Assembly (NCBI RefSeq): GCF_023278565.1
Contig: NC_064681.1
Span: 3,038,001-3,102,000, forward strand
Direction of reading: 5' to 3'
Source of the DNA: Colletotrichum lupini
Lineage: Eukaryota; Ascomycota; Sordariomycetes; Glomerellales; Glomerellaceae
DNA length: 64,000 bases
Each line of letters opens with the position of its first letter. Position 1 is the first letter of the stretch. A program made the position numbers and the translations under genes. Under the pieces are notes generated by a model that searched no databases, was not told the origin of the DNA, and saw only the letters and a program-made list of their open reading frames with translations. Shown one piece after another: positions 12,401 through 24,098 of the stretch.

Positions 12401-13287
12401 GCTCGGTTGCCCATATTCTTCTTCAAGTAATAGAAGCAAACAAAGAGTCGTCTTGCCACGTCTTGAGTTGTTCGTCGAAGTATCGTTGGATTCAGCCTGT
12501 TGTCGACATCGGACTTTTCGAAACTCTGGATTCGGTACTCATCATCATCATCCTAGACGCCATCGTCACCACGTCGGATATAACCCACCATCACAAGAGT
12601 CCGAGTTAGACGACGACGACAAAAACAACGCTGGGGCACTTCACCAGCAAGGCAACGTGAACGGAGCAACGCGGTAGTTGGCAAGGAATCGCCGGGTGGG
12701 CCTTCTTTTCTTTAAGGGATATAACAAGAAAACGATATCTGGGGACCCAGACAGCAACAAAGACACGCATATGACCGCCCCATGGCTCTTCTCATTCCGC
12801 CGCCAATCTCTTTGGAGACGACGGGCCATATTCCTACACTCTCCAACATCATTCAGCATTGGATTGGATGCAACAACAGACGCAACCAGCCCAGCCCAGG
12901 GAATCGAAGCCAAAGAGAAAAACGCCCAAACGGATGCCAAAATGCCCCAATTGGAAGCAGGAGGAAAACAGTATGTGCAGGGGGTGGAGCAAAAAGCAAG
13001 AAAAAAGTTGGTGGTTATACAAGTGGTATCTCGTGATGGCTCGTGGCCACCGGAAAAACAACAACGATGGACCCGAAGGCGGACATGGAAACGAAGGGAA
13101 CTCGATACAAAAACAAGAGGCGAACGACGCGGAGACCGCCCACCTCAACACACGGTCAAAAATGTCAACGGACCAGGGATTCGGTCTCGAATGCAGCCTC
13201 TATCGTTACTGGGCAGGAGACGTACACCGAGCCGGGTGAAGGGAATTATTATCGTCCACAACCGCTAGGGCGGCAGGAAGTCTTTAC
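9445..13287. other. Intergenic region, no recognised gene
   Basis: No conserved protein was recognised on either strand. Content includes the low-stop continuation of the frame from 8920 (to 10488), a G18 homopolymer, C/T-rich stretches around 11360-11460 and 12030-12120, and the probable 3' UTR of the minus-strand transcription factor next to 13287. Confidence 0.4.
10933..10950. repeat. G18 homopolymer
   Basis: Eighteen consecutive G residues, preceded by CCCC. A tract of this length can form G-quadruplex and is prone to length errors in sequencing. Confidence 0.9.
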
Positions 13288-16200
13288 TCATTGCGGACGT
13301 CGTTGCTGCGGGTCCGGCTTCTCGAGAAGGCCACCAATATCGACCCGTCCGGATCGTTCGTCCCTTTGCCAGGAAGATGACTCTGGTTGGGGAGGTTGAT
13401 GGGGGCCAGCTCGGATCGGAGGCAACTGGAAAGATGGCTGCGGCGGCCGAGTGGTCGGCGGCAGCTCACTGCGAGGGATCTGATATGACGAGGGTCCGCT
13501 GGCGTACTCGGGACGGCTGGGTGAGGCCGCATATGACGGCATGCCAGGACTGACACCGGGGCTTAGACCAGAAGCCATGTGCAGAGGTTGGCCAGGGGAT
13601 GGGCGCGGCGCGAGTGCGCCTTCTCCGAATCGAAGTCTCGGCTGCTCGAACGTGGCGGAGACGGGAGTGTGCTGCGCGTATGCCTGCTGTTGAGGCGGAT
13701 AAGGATACGGCACCTCGCGTGCATGCGGAGATGGCGAGGGGTACGGATACCGCGGTGCGGCATTGATGAGGAGGACGATGAAGTAAATCGATTCACGTTT
13801 GGCCAAACCCAGACGCACGGAATACGACCTCGGCTGTCCATCGCTCGCCGCGAAAACGAAGAAGTCTTGACGATCGAGCTGGAAGCGCGAAATCTCATCG
13901 GCCTCGAATCGCAAAGAGTCGAAAACGCGCTCTTGCTCCTGCCTGCCGAAGATGGGAGGTAGGTAGACGGGGTCCTTTCTTGTTCGCTCCTCTTGTATCT
14001 GCCGTTGGTGGCTCTGAAGCTTCTCGCGCTCAGTGGGCGCCACAATGTCGAAGAGAGAGCGGCCTCTGACGTTGGGAATTCCGACGGCATCAGAAAAAGC
14101 CGGCGAAGCACGCGCAATCTCCAGCTCTGTCGTCAAGAAGATGACTGGCTCGGGCGCCCCAGACGCGAGAGACGGGGGCTGGCCGTACAGGTTCGCGTCG
14201 CCCATGGGAGCTCTGTCCAGATACCGAGGCGCAATGGGTTCGCTTGGTTGAGACTTTAGAACGCGATAGGAGTGACTGCCTCGGATGGGGTCATCGTACC
14301 CTGAGATGGGAGTGCCAGCTGAGTAGTGGCTCAGCGGCGGTCTCCTTGCTGCCGCGGCGGCGGCTGCGGCATCCTGAGGATGCTGATATGTCGAGGGGCC
14401 ATAGCGGGCTTCTCGGTCGTCTCTCAGCCGCGGGCGGCCACGCTTCTTGTGTTGCACATCAACGCAGGCGTCTTCCTTGCCGTTGCTTGTGCATCTCGAA
14501 CAGGGCCGCTGAGCTATTTGTCGCAAGCGCACGTCAGCGAAACTGTCATCCGGTTGTGGTGTTCTCTCTCCACACGCTAAAGAGCAAAAAGAAAAGACGC
14601 AAGCGCACGATCCAAAGCTGTTGCAAGTGCAAAAGCCGCACATCCACAACCATCCACCACAAGTCAAGCAAAAAAGCTTACATGACGTCTTCCAACGGGC
14701 ACTTGCTCGTCAGTCGCGTGGCTTAGACGTTTGGTTGCTTTTCCCACCCCATCCGCTCACCAGCTGCCATGCGTCGCATCCGACACGTCAATGACACGCT
14801 AGTTCTGTCCACTTGGATCATCCCGCGACCAGACCAGACGGAGCAGCGATCGACCAGCCAAGTCCACCCAGAAAAAAGCTCTCGCGCGCAAGGGCAAATC
14901 GCCTCCGCTTTCTGTTTCAGAAATGGCACAATCGATAGCAACCACACCCGGTCCAATGGCACGCGATTGGCGAGTTCACCGCATCCCTAACCGTAATCAA
15001 GATTCGAGGGTCGCTCCCGGGGGTGCCGGCTGTTACCCGCCAATCTTCCCAAAATGCCGGGCCGACATTCCGGGACGAACGGGTCCAGGAACCAGACGGC
15101 GCAAGAACCGGTAGTGGTTCGCCGATTGTATGGTTGTGAGAATGAGAGACGCTGGAGGAGCTGAGGTGGCCGGCGCGGAAGTCCGGCCAAGAAAGACCAA
15201 TGCTCTCTCTGCTGGGGTTGACGCCAGTCCAGTTGGGCCACACGGACACCCGCTCAACCCAAGTAAGACTTGGTTGACAGCCTTTGACGGCATGCGCCAT
15301 CCCATTCAACGCAACCATCTCAACTCTCCGTCCGAGTTTCTGCGAATGATCCTCCAAGGCGGGATCGTCTTCCCCTCAGCACCGGTCTCAGGTCCAGGGG
15401 TTGATCCCTGCGCTGCTTCGAGTGTCGCACGCACGTACGCCTTGCTAGGCTGATGCCGCGTCCAGATTCACTCTCGGAGCCTCTTGACCGGTCATAATGT
15501 CAAGTATTGTTCCCCCCAAAGATTTGGAGCCGCATGCGCCCGGAGGTTGCAGTGCTGGTTCCTTGCAGTCCGCGGGAGTTTCCTCTTTTGGTTGATCCCC
15601 CAGTCGGAAAGGACAATGCAAAAATGACAACCTAAAGAAAGCAAACGCAAAAGGAGAGAAAAAAAAACCAAAAATCAAAAAATAGGCTAGGCTAGCAAGC
15701 CAGTTCGTACGTACCGTCGCATCTAGACTAAATGTCAGCGTCACCGTATCGAGATACCACCTCCGCCCGTTTCACTTGGGATATTTGCGGGGAGATTGGT
15801 AACCTACCGAAGATGGGCTCGTTTACATGGCACACAGGCTGATGCCACATGGCCCTTTGTCTTTCTTTGCGTCTTGGGAGACGTATAGGGACCGCTGTCC
15901 TGGGATGTCTGCGACATGGTTGTCGCGTAGCCATGCTGATGAGGTCCTGTTGGCTGTGGCGGCGGTGGCCCAGACATTTGCATGTAGGGCGGAGGAGGCC
16001 GCTGCTGCATGACTTGGCTTGCCAGATGTGCGTATCCTGAAGGCGTAGTCCGCAGGTGGTCATCGGGTCGAGGGTATGAGTAAGGCATCCTGTCTTGCGG
16101 ATCGGCGTGATATGATCGAGGCTGAGGTGGCGGCAAGGAATGCGGCGGAGGCGGAGGTCCTCGGTAGTCGCCTTGCGGTATCGTCGTTGGCGGCAGTCCT

Positions 16201-16469
16201 CCCCGGTAGGCATTTTGCGGACTGGTGGACGGATAGCTGCCATGCAGTTGCCCTCGGTCACCAGCCTCTGGATTTGGCTTGGGCGGGAGAGGAGGAGACC
16301 CTGACATGGGCGGGGAAGGATATGCTCTGGGTCGAGCAGGAGTCTCGGACTCTGCTCTTGTTGGCGTTGCCCAGGTCAGGTCGAGGGCGAATCGCGCCAG
16401 ATCGGAAATGCCTCGGCGCTGGCCGAACGAGGTAGACGACGTATCGCAATCGCTACTTATGGCTTGCAT
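13288..16469 (-). CDS. Zn2Cys6 transcription factor with PAS domain
   Basis: Fungal nuclear regulator. Exons 16469-15808, 15722-15715 (8 nt) and 14513-13288 join in frame to give 631 aa. The N-terminal 200 residues are rich in Pro, Tyr and Gln. The zinc cluster is CVPCKRAHLR-CDAQRPCSRC-TSNGKEDAC, with cysteines at 212, 215, 222, 228, 231 and 240. This is exactly CX2CX6CX5CX2CX8C, and it exists only after both introns are removed. An AT-hook-like KKRGRPRLR follows directly. A PAS-like region spans about residues 345-460, starting at VIFLTTELEIARASPAFSDAVG-like sequence, and the C-terminal tail is Pro/Ser rich. The CKRAHLxCD pattern is shared with ERT1/AcuK-type regulators, but I cannot assign the ortholog or its targets. 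The start is the first ATG of the open exon; a further 5' exon is possible. Confidence 0.85.
14514..15714 (-). other. 1,201-nt intron inside the zinc cluster
   Basis: Begins GTACGT and ends ATAG on the minus strand. It lies between the 8-nt micro-exon and the third exon of the transcription factor, and splits the codon for Ala224. It is far longer than the other introns in this window (53-210 nt). Internal open frames on both strands show no recognisable domain. An extra or alternative exon inside it cannot be excluded. Confidence 0.7.
15715..15722 (-). other. 8-nt micro-exon
   Basis: ATGCGACG, bounded by an upstream CTAG acceptor and a downstream GTACGT donor. It supplies the last base of Arg221, all of Cys222 and Asp223, and the first base of Ala224, so the third zinc ligand is encoded here. 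Confidence 0.75.
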
Positions 16470-19400
16470 GGATGTTGTGATGCAGCTTCAACAGGCACTC
16501 GGGTCGAGAGCTTCCCACGCCTTCTTTTAGACGACGCCTCGTTTCCCAGAATGTTGCGAAAGGCCGGAACTATTGCGTAGACGCTGCCGGTGCGTTGTAT
16601 GCTGTTGGCGATATCCGTGTCGCTCTTTTGCGTGCGCCGGGCCCAAATTAAATCACCCTTCTTTTTTCAAGGGATGCTGTACTCTGTGGCTCCTTTCGAA
16701 TGATGCCTTTTCCTCTTGATCGAATCAGTTGAATTCCTCCTCTTGTCTACTCAGTCTCGAAACACCGGTTCCGATGGGGAGAAGAAAGCTCTTTCGTGGT
16801 TTCTGCAGAAATACTCGATATGGCGAATAGCAAAAGTCTGAACCAGCGGGTATTTCAAAGACAGTGCAAGCTCGCGAGCGGTCTTTAGTCACTCAACCGG
16901 GCGTTCGTGCTAGGTGTGAGAGTCGCAAGAGAAGACCGATTCAGCTATGCTAGGAAAGCAGGCCAGGAATGAGAATATGCAGCGCCCGATGCTGTAAGAC
17001 GATGAGGCTGCTGTAGCAGGAAGCCCGCACAATGATCCTCCAAGCTCCAATGAAGCTCCTTGCGGCGTTGCTGGCGGGTCGTCGAGCGCGATGCTGATGC
17101 GGGCAGTTGCAGGAGGTACCACGACAGAACCTCAGGCACGGGATGCGGAGATGGATGGCTGGATACCTGCGTACCGGCGACCTGTCTTTGGGTACGGATG
17201 TATAAGTGATGGAATAAGAGAAAAAGAGAAGGGCGGAAGTAGAGAAAAGGGAGGAAGACGATGTAGATCTAGTCTACCCCTAGCCTCTTTTTGTCTCTCC
17301 GATTCTCTCTCCTCTCGGTGGCCGGAATAAAGCAGCGTTATTTCTCGAGGGCTGGATACGTTGGAGAGAAGGACCCATAGGCTTTTTTTTTTTTTTGGGA
17401 GCAGTCGATCGGTGGCTCCCGGTCGGTTTTTGTGTGACTGGAGGCAGGCTTGCTAGACCTACGAGGGGAGGGGGCAATTGAGATGAAGCTAGGGTGTGGT
17501 TCAGGGTTGATCTGGTCGAGGGAAAGGTAGGCCAGGGAACACCCTGGTCGACGTCTTTAGAGTGGCTGCTAATCAAGGGTAGAGGGCTATGCCATCACGA
17601 TCCCCTGTTCAACGACAATTCTCCGCGCGTCTGTGTGTGAGAGGTGTGTGTGAGTGTGTGCAGGTTGGGATGAGGTAAGGTACGATGCTTTCTGCGACGT
17701 ATGCGTCTTGAGTGTGAGAGAACGTGAGGGGGGGCGTGTAGGAGAAAAAGGACAGAGTGAGAGAGTCTGAGGGAGTGAGTATGTGTGTGTGAAAGAGAGA
17801 GATAGATAGAGAGGGAAGAAAAATCATAGACTGGCAGCATTGCCAGCCGTGGGCAGCAAAAACAGAGAACCAGTAACTTGAAGCAGTCAGTACGGTGGCC
17901 AGGGAGGAGATGATAATATTGGTTGACGGTAGCGATGGCGATAGTAGCGCTGGGTCTGAGGGTTCCCGCATGAGATTAAACCAGGCACGTATGAAGCCAC
18001 AACGTAATAAGACAGTGGGGGAGACAAGAGTCAGTTGGGTCACAGTCCAGTGAAAGGTGAGTGAAGGAAGAGACGCGGACACGGGACGGGGCCGCGGGCG
18101 TGGCCAAGGCCAGAGAAAGCTAGCGAGACTATCCGCAGAGAGCGAAAGACAGAGAGGGACCGGAGAAATAAGATGCAATAATAATTTACGGTGGAAATCA
18201 AAAGGGCTTCATCGCGTCTGCAGGCTCTCCCTCACTGTGTCTCTTCCCGACCGCAGTATTCACTTTTGCAACTTTAGCAGTGAGGGCCAGTATGCAGCGT
18301 GCAAAGTACCAAATTTGATTGGGGATGCGAAGGAGGGATGGTTCAGGTGAGAGTGGACAGGGAGGGGTGGACGTTGTCTCGCATGTCGGGGCCGGTAGCA
18401 GATGGCAGATGGCAGGATGGGTATTACAATGTAGCCGGGAGCCAGGAAGGAGGAAAAGAAGACTGACTGGTGGATGCGGATGGGGGATGGATGGGATGGG
18501 ACGAATTTCGTACAAGGATAAGATGGGATGGATGGGTGGAGGGTACGGATACCTAGGCGAGGATGTATGTACAAACTCCGTAGATGGAGGGGGGGGAGGA
18601 GACAGACCAACACCCGGGGGGTAACTCTCCAAGTCAAGGTATATGTACGGATACACTAGAAAGGGCAGAGACCAAGCCAGGATGAAGACAGGCAGCGGGA
18701 GAGAGTGGAGGAACTGTAAGATTGACTTGATATCGATGGTATTGAAGAGAGCGAGCTTGGAGGGGTGTGGAAGCGGCAGAGAGTGGGGAAAGAGAACATT
18801 GAATCTGCGAAAGAAAAGAAGCAAGCAATGAGCCAGGAGAGTAAGTATGCGTACGGATAGAATACACAGTAAGATAGGTAATGCAGACGTTGAAAAGGAT
18901 GATCGATCTTCCTGTGCTAATTGACTTTGATCTCTCGAGTACCTTGCAGATGGAAGAAGTGTAGCTTACCCAGGCACGCACGCCAGGACAAAGAACATGG
19001 ACGACATGTTGACAACCCATGTGGCCGTGGTATGCTGTGGCTCTCATTCGGAGATGTACACTAGGTAAGCCGGGACGAGACGAGACCGTTCGAGCCAGGT
19101 ATATCGGAGTACGTACTGACGGAACGCATGGCAACGCTCGAGCCACCGTTGTAATCGCTGCACATAGGTTTGCGGCGGTGGCTGCTGATGCTCGTGGTTA
19201 TGATGCCGGTGGTGATGGTGGTGGTGTCGGTAGCCCAGGGTCCAGGGGGTAAGGTAGCGGTAGGTAGGTAGGCACGTAAGTAGGGGGGGAGGGGAGACAG
19301 ATGAGCGGACGTGGGTGCGTGGAACTGGGTGAGGGATATGGGGGGAAGAAGAGGAAGAGACACAACGAGGAACGAACTAGGGGTGGGAGGGTGTGAGTGC

Positions 19401-20320
19401 AGCAATGTAGACGGGGTCGAAAGAAGGTTATGGGATATGTGGAGAGGCGAGCGGAGGGATCGACCTGCGAGCGCAACAGAGAGATGAGATGACGGGTCTG
19501 AGATGGTGGTATTGAATGGGAAAAGACGTACGCGTAGCCACGCACGACGAGATAGCCGTGGCACAACAAACCATGATAGGGGATATACGTAAGAGGTCTG
19601 GTGCTATCAGATGTTGCAACTTGCGAGGCCGCTGGGGGAGGAGACTGGAGTTGACTGGAAAGAGAGGAAGTATCCGTATCCGTAACCACGCCTTGAATGG
19701 CGAGGTAAGGGAACCTGCCATCCCATCCTCGTCAGCTACACTACAATGCTACTACCCTTGAGTACCTTACCATTGGCATGGGGCAAGGACCACGGTATCC
19801 GTACGTGAGGTGCCGCCCTCGGAGACCGCTGCAGGGCAAGGTATGTCGGACGACGGGTAAGAAGGCAACTCACTGTGGTATCCGAACGGAGTACCAAGTA
19901 ATAGCGTACGAATATTGGTAGGTAAGTGAAGGAAGGCAAGGATACCGAACATGCTGATGCTTGAGGGATGGGATGCGGCTATGGCAGCGTGGCAGCGGAA
20001 GGAGAAAAGGTGACAGGGCGCCTTCTGGTCCCCCATCCATCCATCCATCCATCCATCCACGTTCGTTCTCTCCGAGCTTGGCTTGTCCTGGTCCCATTTC
20101 CTTTGTGAGTCGTTCCTGTGGCCCTGTGGTCCTGTGGTCCTGTACGTAGTATGGTTCTGCCATGCCCTGTCCTGTGCTGTGCCGTCCGATGTATTATCCG
20201 TCCGCGTCCGAGCCCTGGCCTGTCATCATCCTTGAGCGGCTCGAGGCACGTCCGTCCTCCTGCGCGTCTGTCTCGGATGGTCCTCTGAAGTGTCGACACG
20301 ATGAGAGACATGATTAAGGT
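16470..20320 (-). promoter_or_regulatory. Long C/T-rich upstream region of the transcription factor
   Basis: On the minus strand the sequence just upstream of the regulator is extremely pyrimidine-rich, especially 17600-17830 and 18230-18640, with short CA, CT and CCAT repeats. Pyrimidine-rich promoters and leaders are common in filamentous fungi, and regulatory genes often have long ones. Open frames here are Ser/Pro/Leu-rich translations of this composition and are not accepted as genes. Where transcription starts is not visible. Confidence 0.4.
20033..20056. repeat. (CCAT)6 tetranucleotide repeat
   Basis: Six perfect CCAT units. Confidence 0.9.
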
Positions 20321-21348
20321 ATCCGTGGACTGGGCAGGGAGGATGTCTTACAGTCTTAGCGGCCACTAGGTGGCACCTCTCCAAAGACACACGGCACGTT
20401 GCGCCCTAGCGCTGCGCCAGCGAAACGGAGACGGATGTATGTAGTCATGTACTACGCACCTAGACTATGGGTGCGGATGCGGATGCGGGTGTCGATACCT
20501 AACTAAAGCACGGGTAGCTCAACGAGCACATCAATACCTACGTTGGCTAGGCCGAGGCCTGTCCTCGATCTGGACGAGCTCTGATGTCCTGGCGAGATAC
20601 TAAGTTGTCACTGCACACAAGCTCAGCTAGGTCGGCATCAGTGTAGGATCTGTGCCTCGCCTCATTTCGGGCTCTCCACACAGCAAAGCCCATGAATCCA
20701 CGGTGCACTGTGGCGTAGATGCAGTGTCGTCAGTCTTCGGCGGATATTTGATCGGTGCTCGTGCAATTTTGCCGTAACCCATGGCTTCGCAGGTTCGCCA
20801 AAATATCCAACTCGGTATTCTTACGGATACAGATCCCGTTGCATTCGTGTTGCTCAGCCGGCCAGAAAAGCAAAGGCGTCAGCAACGATTTCGTAGGGAC
20901 GTTGTCTAGGAATCTCGGGGCTCGAGTGAAGTAATCGCCACGTCTAATTCTCTCTTTCAGCCGCCTTCCATGGGTGGCCCTTCTTCAGCGCGGCCGTTCT
21001 CCAAATGAAACTCTACCTGCCCCAGGGTACCCATTCTGTGGCTGACGGCCAGGCCGGCCGGGCAGGGCGAGCTGACTTTGACGGGGGCAGAAGGCTGAGA
21101 TGGGGATGCAACTGGAGAATGAGAATGAGATGGAGCTAGAAGCCACTTCGTGATATCTAGCGACCTAGCTTATAGGCAAGCCGGGTTGAAGGGTCTTGGA
21201 AGTCGAGGGTCAACGCTGCTAGTGGAAGGGTGGGCAAGACGTTGTTGGCATGGACCAGGTGTGCTCGTAGACGGACGGCTGTGAGTGAGGAACCTTGAAG
21301 AGCCAGCTGTCACCGTTACTCTCCACCAACCATCCACCTTGGGCTTGG

Positions 21349-21371
21349 GCTCCTAGCTCCTAGCTCCTAGT
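21349..21371. repeat. 7-bp tandem repeat (CTCCTAG)3
   Basis: Three consecutive units, followed by a degenerate copy. Confidence 0.7.
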
Positions 21372-21407
21372 TCTTAGCTCGCCGATTGACGTGCGGCCGT
21401 GAGTAGT

Positions 21408-21433
21408 GCGCGCGCGCGCGCGAGAGAGAGAGA
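21408..21433. repeat. Compound (GC)n(GA)n microsatellite
   Basis: Alternating GC passes directly into alternating GA. The GC part is a potential Z-DNA former. Confidence 0.85.
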
Positions 21434-24070
21434 ACTTGTGTGGCTGTGGTTGTGGTCATGACCGTGGCCGTGGCCAGAAGCAGGGTCGTGCGCAGGTGAG
21501 AAGGAAATGACTTGTGGACGACAGTCTGCAGACAACCAGGATCGGGCGGCATGGTTGGATAGATCCGGCCACGATCCATCGAAAAAGAAAGCTGGGCCAT
21601 TTGGTGACGGTTGAGGGTTGACCGCGGAATCCACGTCTTAATAACATAAGTTACCCATTCGTACTGAGCAACAAGCAGGGTAGCTAGACAACCTTGAGCC
21701 AACTGTTCGTCTCATTCTTGTTAGAGGGCAGATGCACCAGGTATTTGCACCGTTGATATGCTTCCAGTTCGATGGTTAGAGAAAGGTGCCAGGTGTGGTC
21801 AAGATCGAAAAGGACCACCGAGAATCTGTGTTCTCAATAATGATTGTTGTCTCGCGAGTTGCATTAGGTTGGCAAACGCGGAATTGTTCCCAGCATTGCA
21901 TCTTAGGACTCAGGCGTATCTATTCGTGAAATCTTCCTGTTCACTACATTAATCTCCATCATCTACACCAGAGCCTGTGGAGGAGGGAGAAGTGGTCACT
22001 CACCGGCTGGGGGTGACGAAGCTCAAACCGAAGCAAAATTGCTGTGCAGCGGAGAAGACCAGACGTCACCTGCTGGATGCTGCCCTGCAGGGACAGGGAG
22101 GCACAATGTAGACATGACTTGCTCCAGGGGCGACTGAAGTATTTCCAGAGAAGTTTCGACTACTTTGTCGGCATGGTTATTGAGTGCGGGTCGCATCAGG
22201 TCATCTCCAGTTTCCGTCCGAACTTGGTAGCAGGGATGTCAGTGAGCAGGTACGCAGACACATCAGGCCCAGGAACAGTCGAACAGGACCAATGGGCCAG
22301 AAACAGAATCAAACTCAGACTGCGGCATGGCTCCATCCCGTACAGAAATCTGACATACAGAGATCCTGGATCCGCATCCGTAGGTAGACTGATCAACTCG
22401 GTCGACCGTCCACCAAGCATGAAGTTTGAACACATACTCTCTCTCATTCTCCCCTGCTTATCCGCCGTTGACGTCGCCGAAACCCACCAGCAGCAAGCAG
22501 CACCGGGACCATGAACTCAGTCTGCAAGAGAGGCGGTAAGCCGATGGAAACCAACCATTTGTCGGTGGTAACTGGTGCCCGTCTTGTCTCTCTCGGAGCT
22601 TGAGGCTGTTGCTCCCACCGTGCCGTATTGCATACCTACCCAGCGGCCCTGTCCTGTCCTCCAATACGACTGATTGATTTGGGAGCCGCTGTACTGGTAT
22701 AATACCCACAACAACCTGCTTCTTCTGCCGGTTGTTCCCCCTAGGTTTGACGAGGCCGAGGTACCCGTACGCTGCCAACACGGGCACTAGCCGTTTTGCA
22801 TGCGTTACCGGTCCGAACAAGGTCATGCCTTTCAAGTCTGTTGCTGGCCCTCTGCTCGTCCATTCATCCACATAGTCGTGTGCGCTCTTCGCTTCGGAAA
22901 GGAAATCATTCTGATGGGTGCCAGGTACGATATATCAACTGGGCCAAGGTCGCAACGGTGAACTACCAGGCCTGTCCTGGTATGTGCGCTGCCCACCCGG
23001 TTCTCGCCAAAGACACCCTCGCCGCCACCGCCTCCCCTACTCCTCAAAAGTCAACAGTCTGGCACCCTACCCTGCCTTAGTACGGCACCGGGGCTGGGGG
23101 CTTGGAGTTCACTAAGGCAGGTCGCCCGAGATGGAAGCCTCCGAAAGAACAACTCGACGTGATGATCCCCCCGCTGCCCAACCCAATAATCGTAAACCGT
23201 GGCCATCAACTCGGCATCGAACACTCTATGTTGCCTCGCAGTCGCTGGACGGGTGATGGTCTTCGTTAGTCTTGGCTCGCCACGTGAGAAAGACGTGTTT
23301 GATACTCCGTACGCAGTAAGTATTGTGAGTAAGTCGCCAGATTGGTACATGGGCCACGGACCAATCGAATCGTGAACTTCATCGGCGTCGCTTTTTGGTC
23401 ACCTACCTCTTGCATCACATCCGCAGAGAAGACCTGCCTAATAGATCCATCGTCTGCATCTCGTCCGACATGCATCGTGATTACAGAGGTACACAGCAGA
23501 CCATGAAAAATGTCACTTCGGTATGCCTTTGTCAAGATGGCAATGAAGCACGCAGAGAGAAGGGGGAGTTCGCGGTATCCCTGTGTGGCTCTGATACCAC
23601 TCAATACTAGCAACGTGATGCTAGATGTCGGATATGCGATTCCAATCTCCAGTCCATAGTAGCGTGGCCAAGTCGATACCGTGGCCCTGGCCTGGTGCCA
23701 ATGCCACTCGCCATTGAACTTGGTTGTTTTCACCCAGGAATCATGCAGCGCCCCACGCTATGCGGGATGAGCCCAATTCGGTTTGGCAATTTTTTTTTGC
23801 ATGGGAAAGGCAAAGCCCAGAGGCGGTGCTAAAGCCGTAGCAAAAGGGCCGGTCAATGTCGAGACCACACCATCAGGAAACAGTGCATCGTCAGAGCTGC
23901 TCTACTGCCGCCGCCGCGTTCGCGCTATCCTGCATCATTGGCACTCGCGGTAGCCCAAGTTATTACTCCCGGAGTCATGTTCAACGAGAGCGGGCGAGCT
24001 GACCGTACCGCACATAAGGTAGCGTCGGTTCATTCGTAGCGTGAACGGCCCCAGCTATGTCTGAGTATGG

Positions 24071-24098
24071 GTGTGTGTGTGTGTGTGTGTGTGTGTGT
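24071..24098. repeat. (GT)14 microsatellite
   Basis: Fourteen perfect GT units. Confidence 0.95.

Noticed and set aside
17609..18178. 189-codon minus-strand frame and its overlapping neighbours up to 19.7 kb
   Set aside because: Ser/Leu/Pro/His-rich translation of pyrimidine-rich DNA; frames overlap heavily and carry no family signal.
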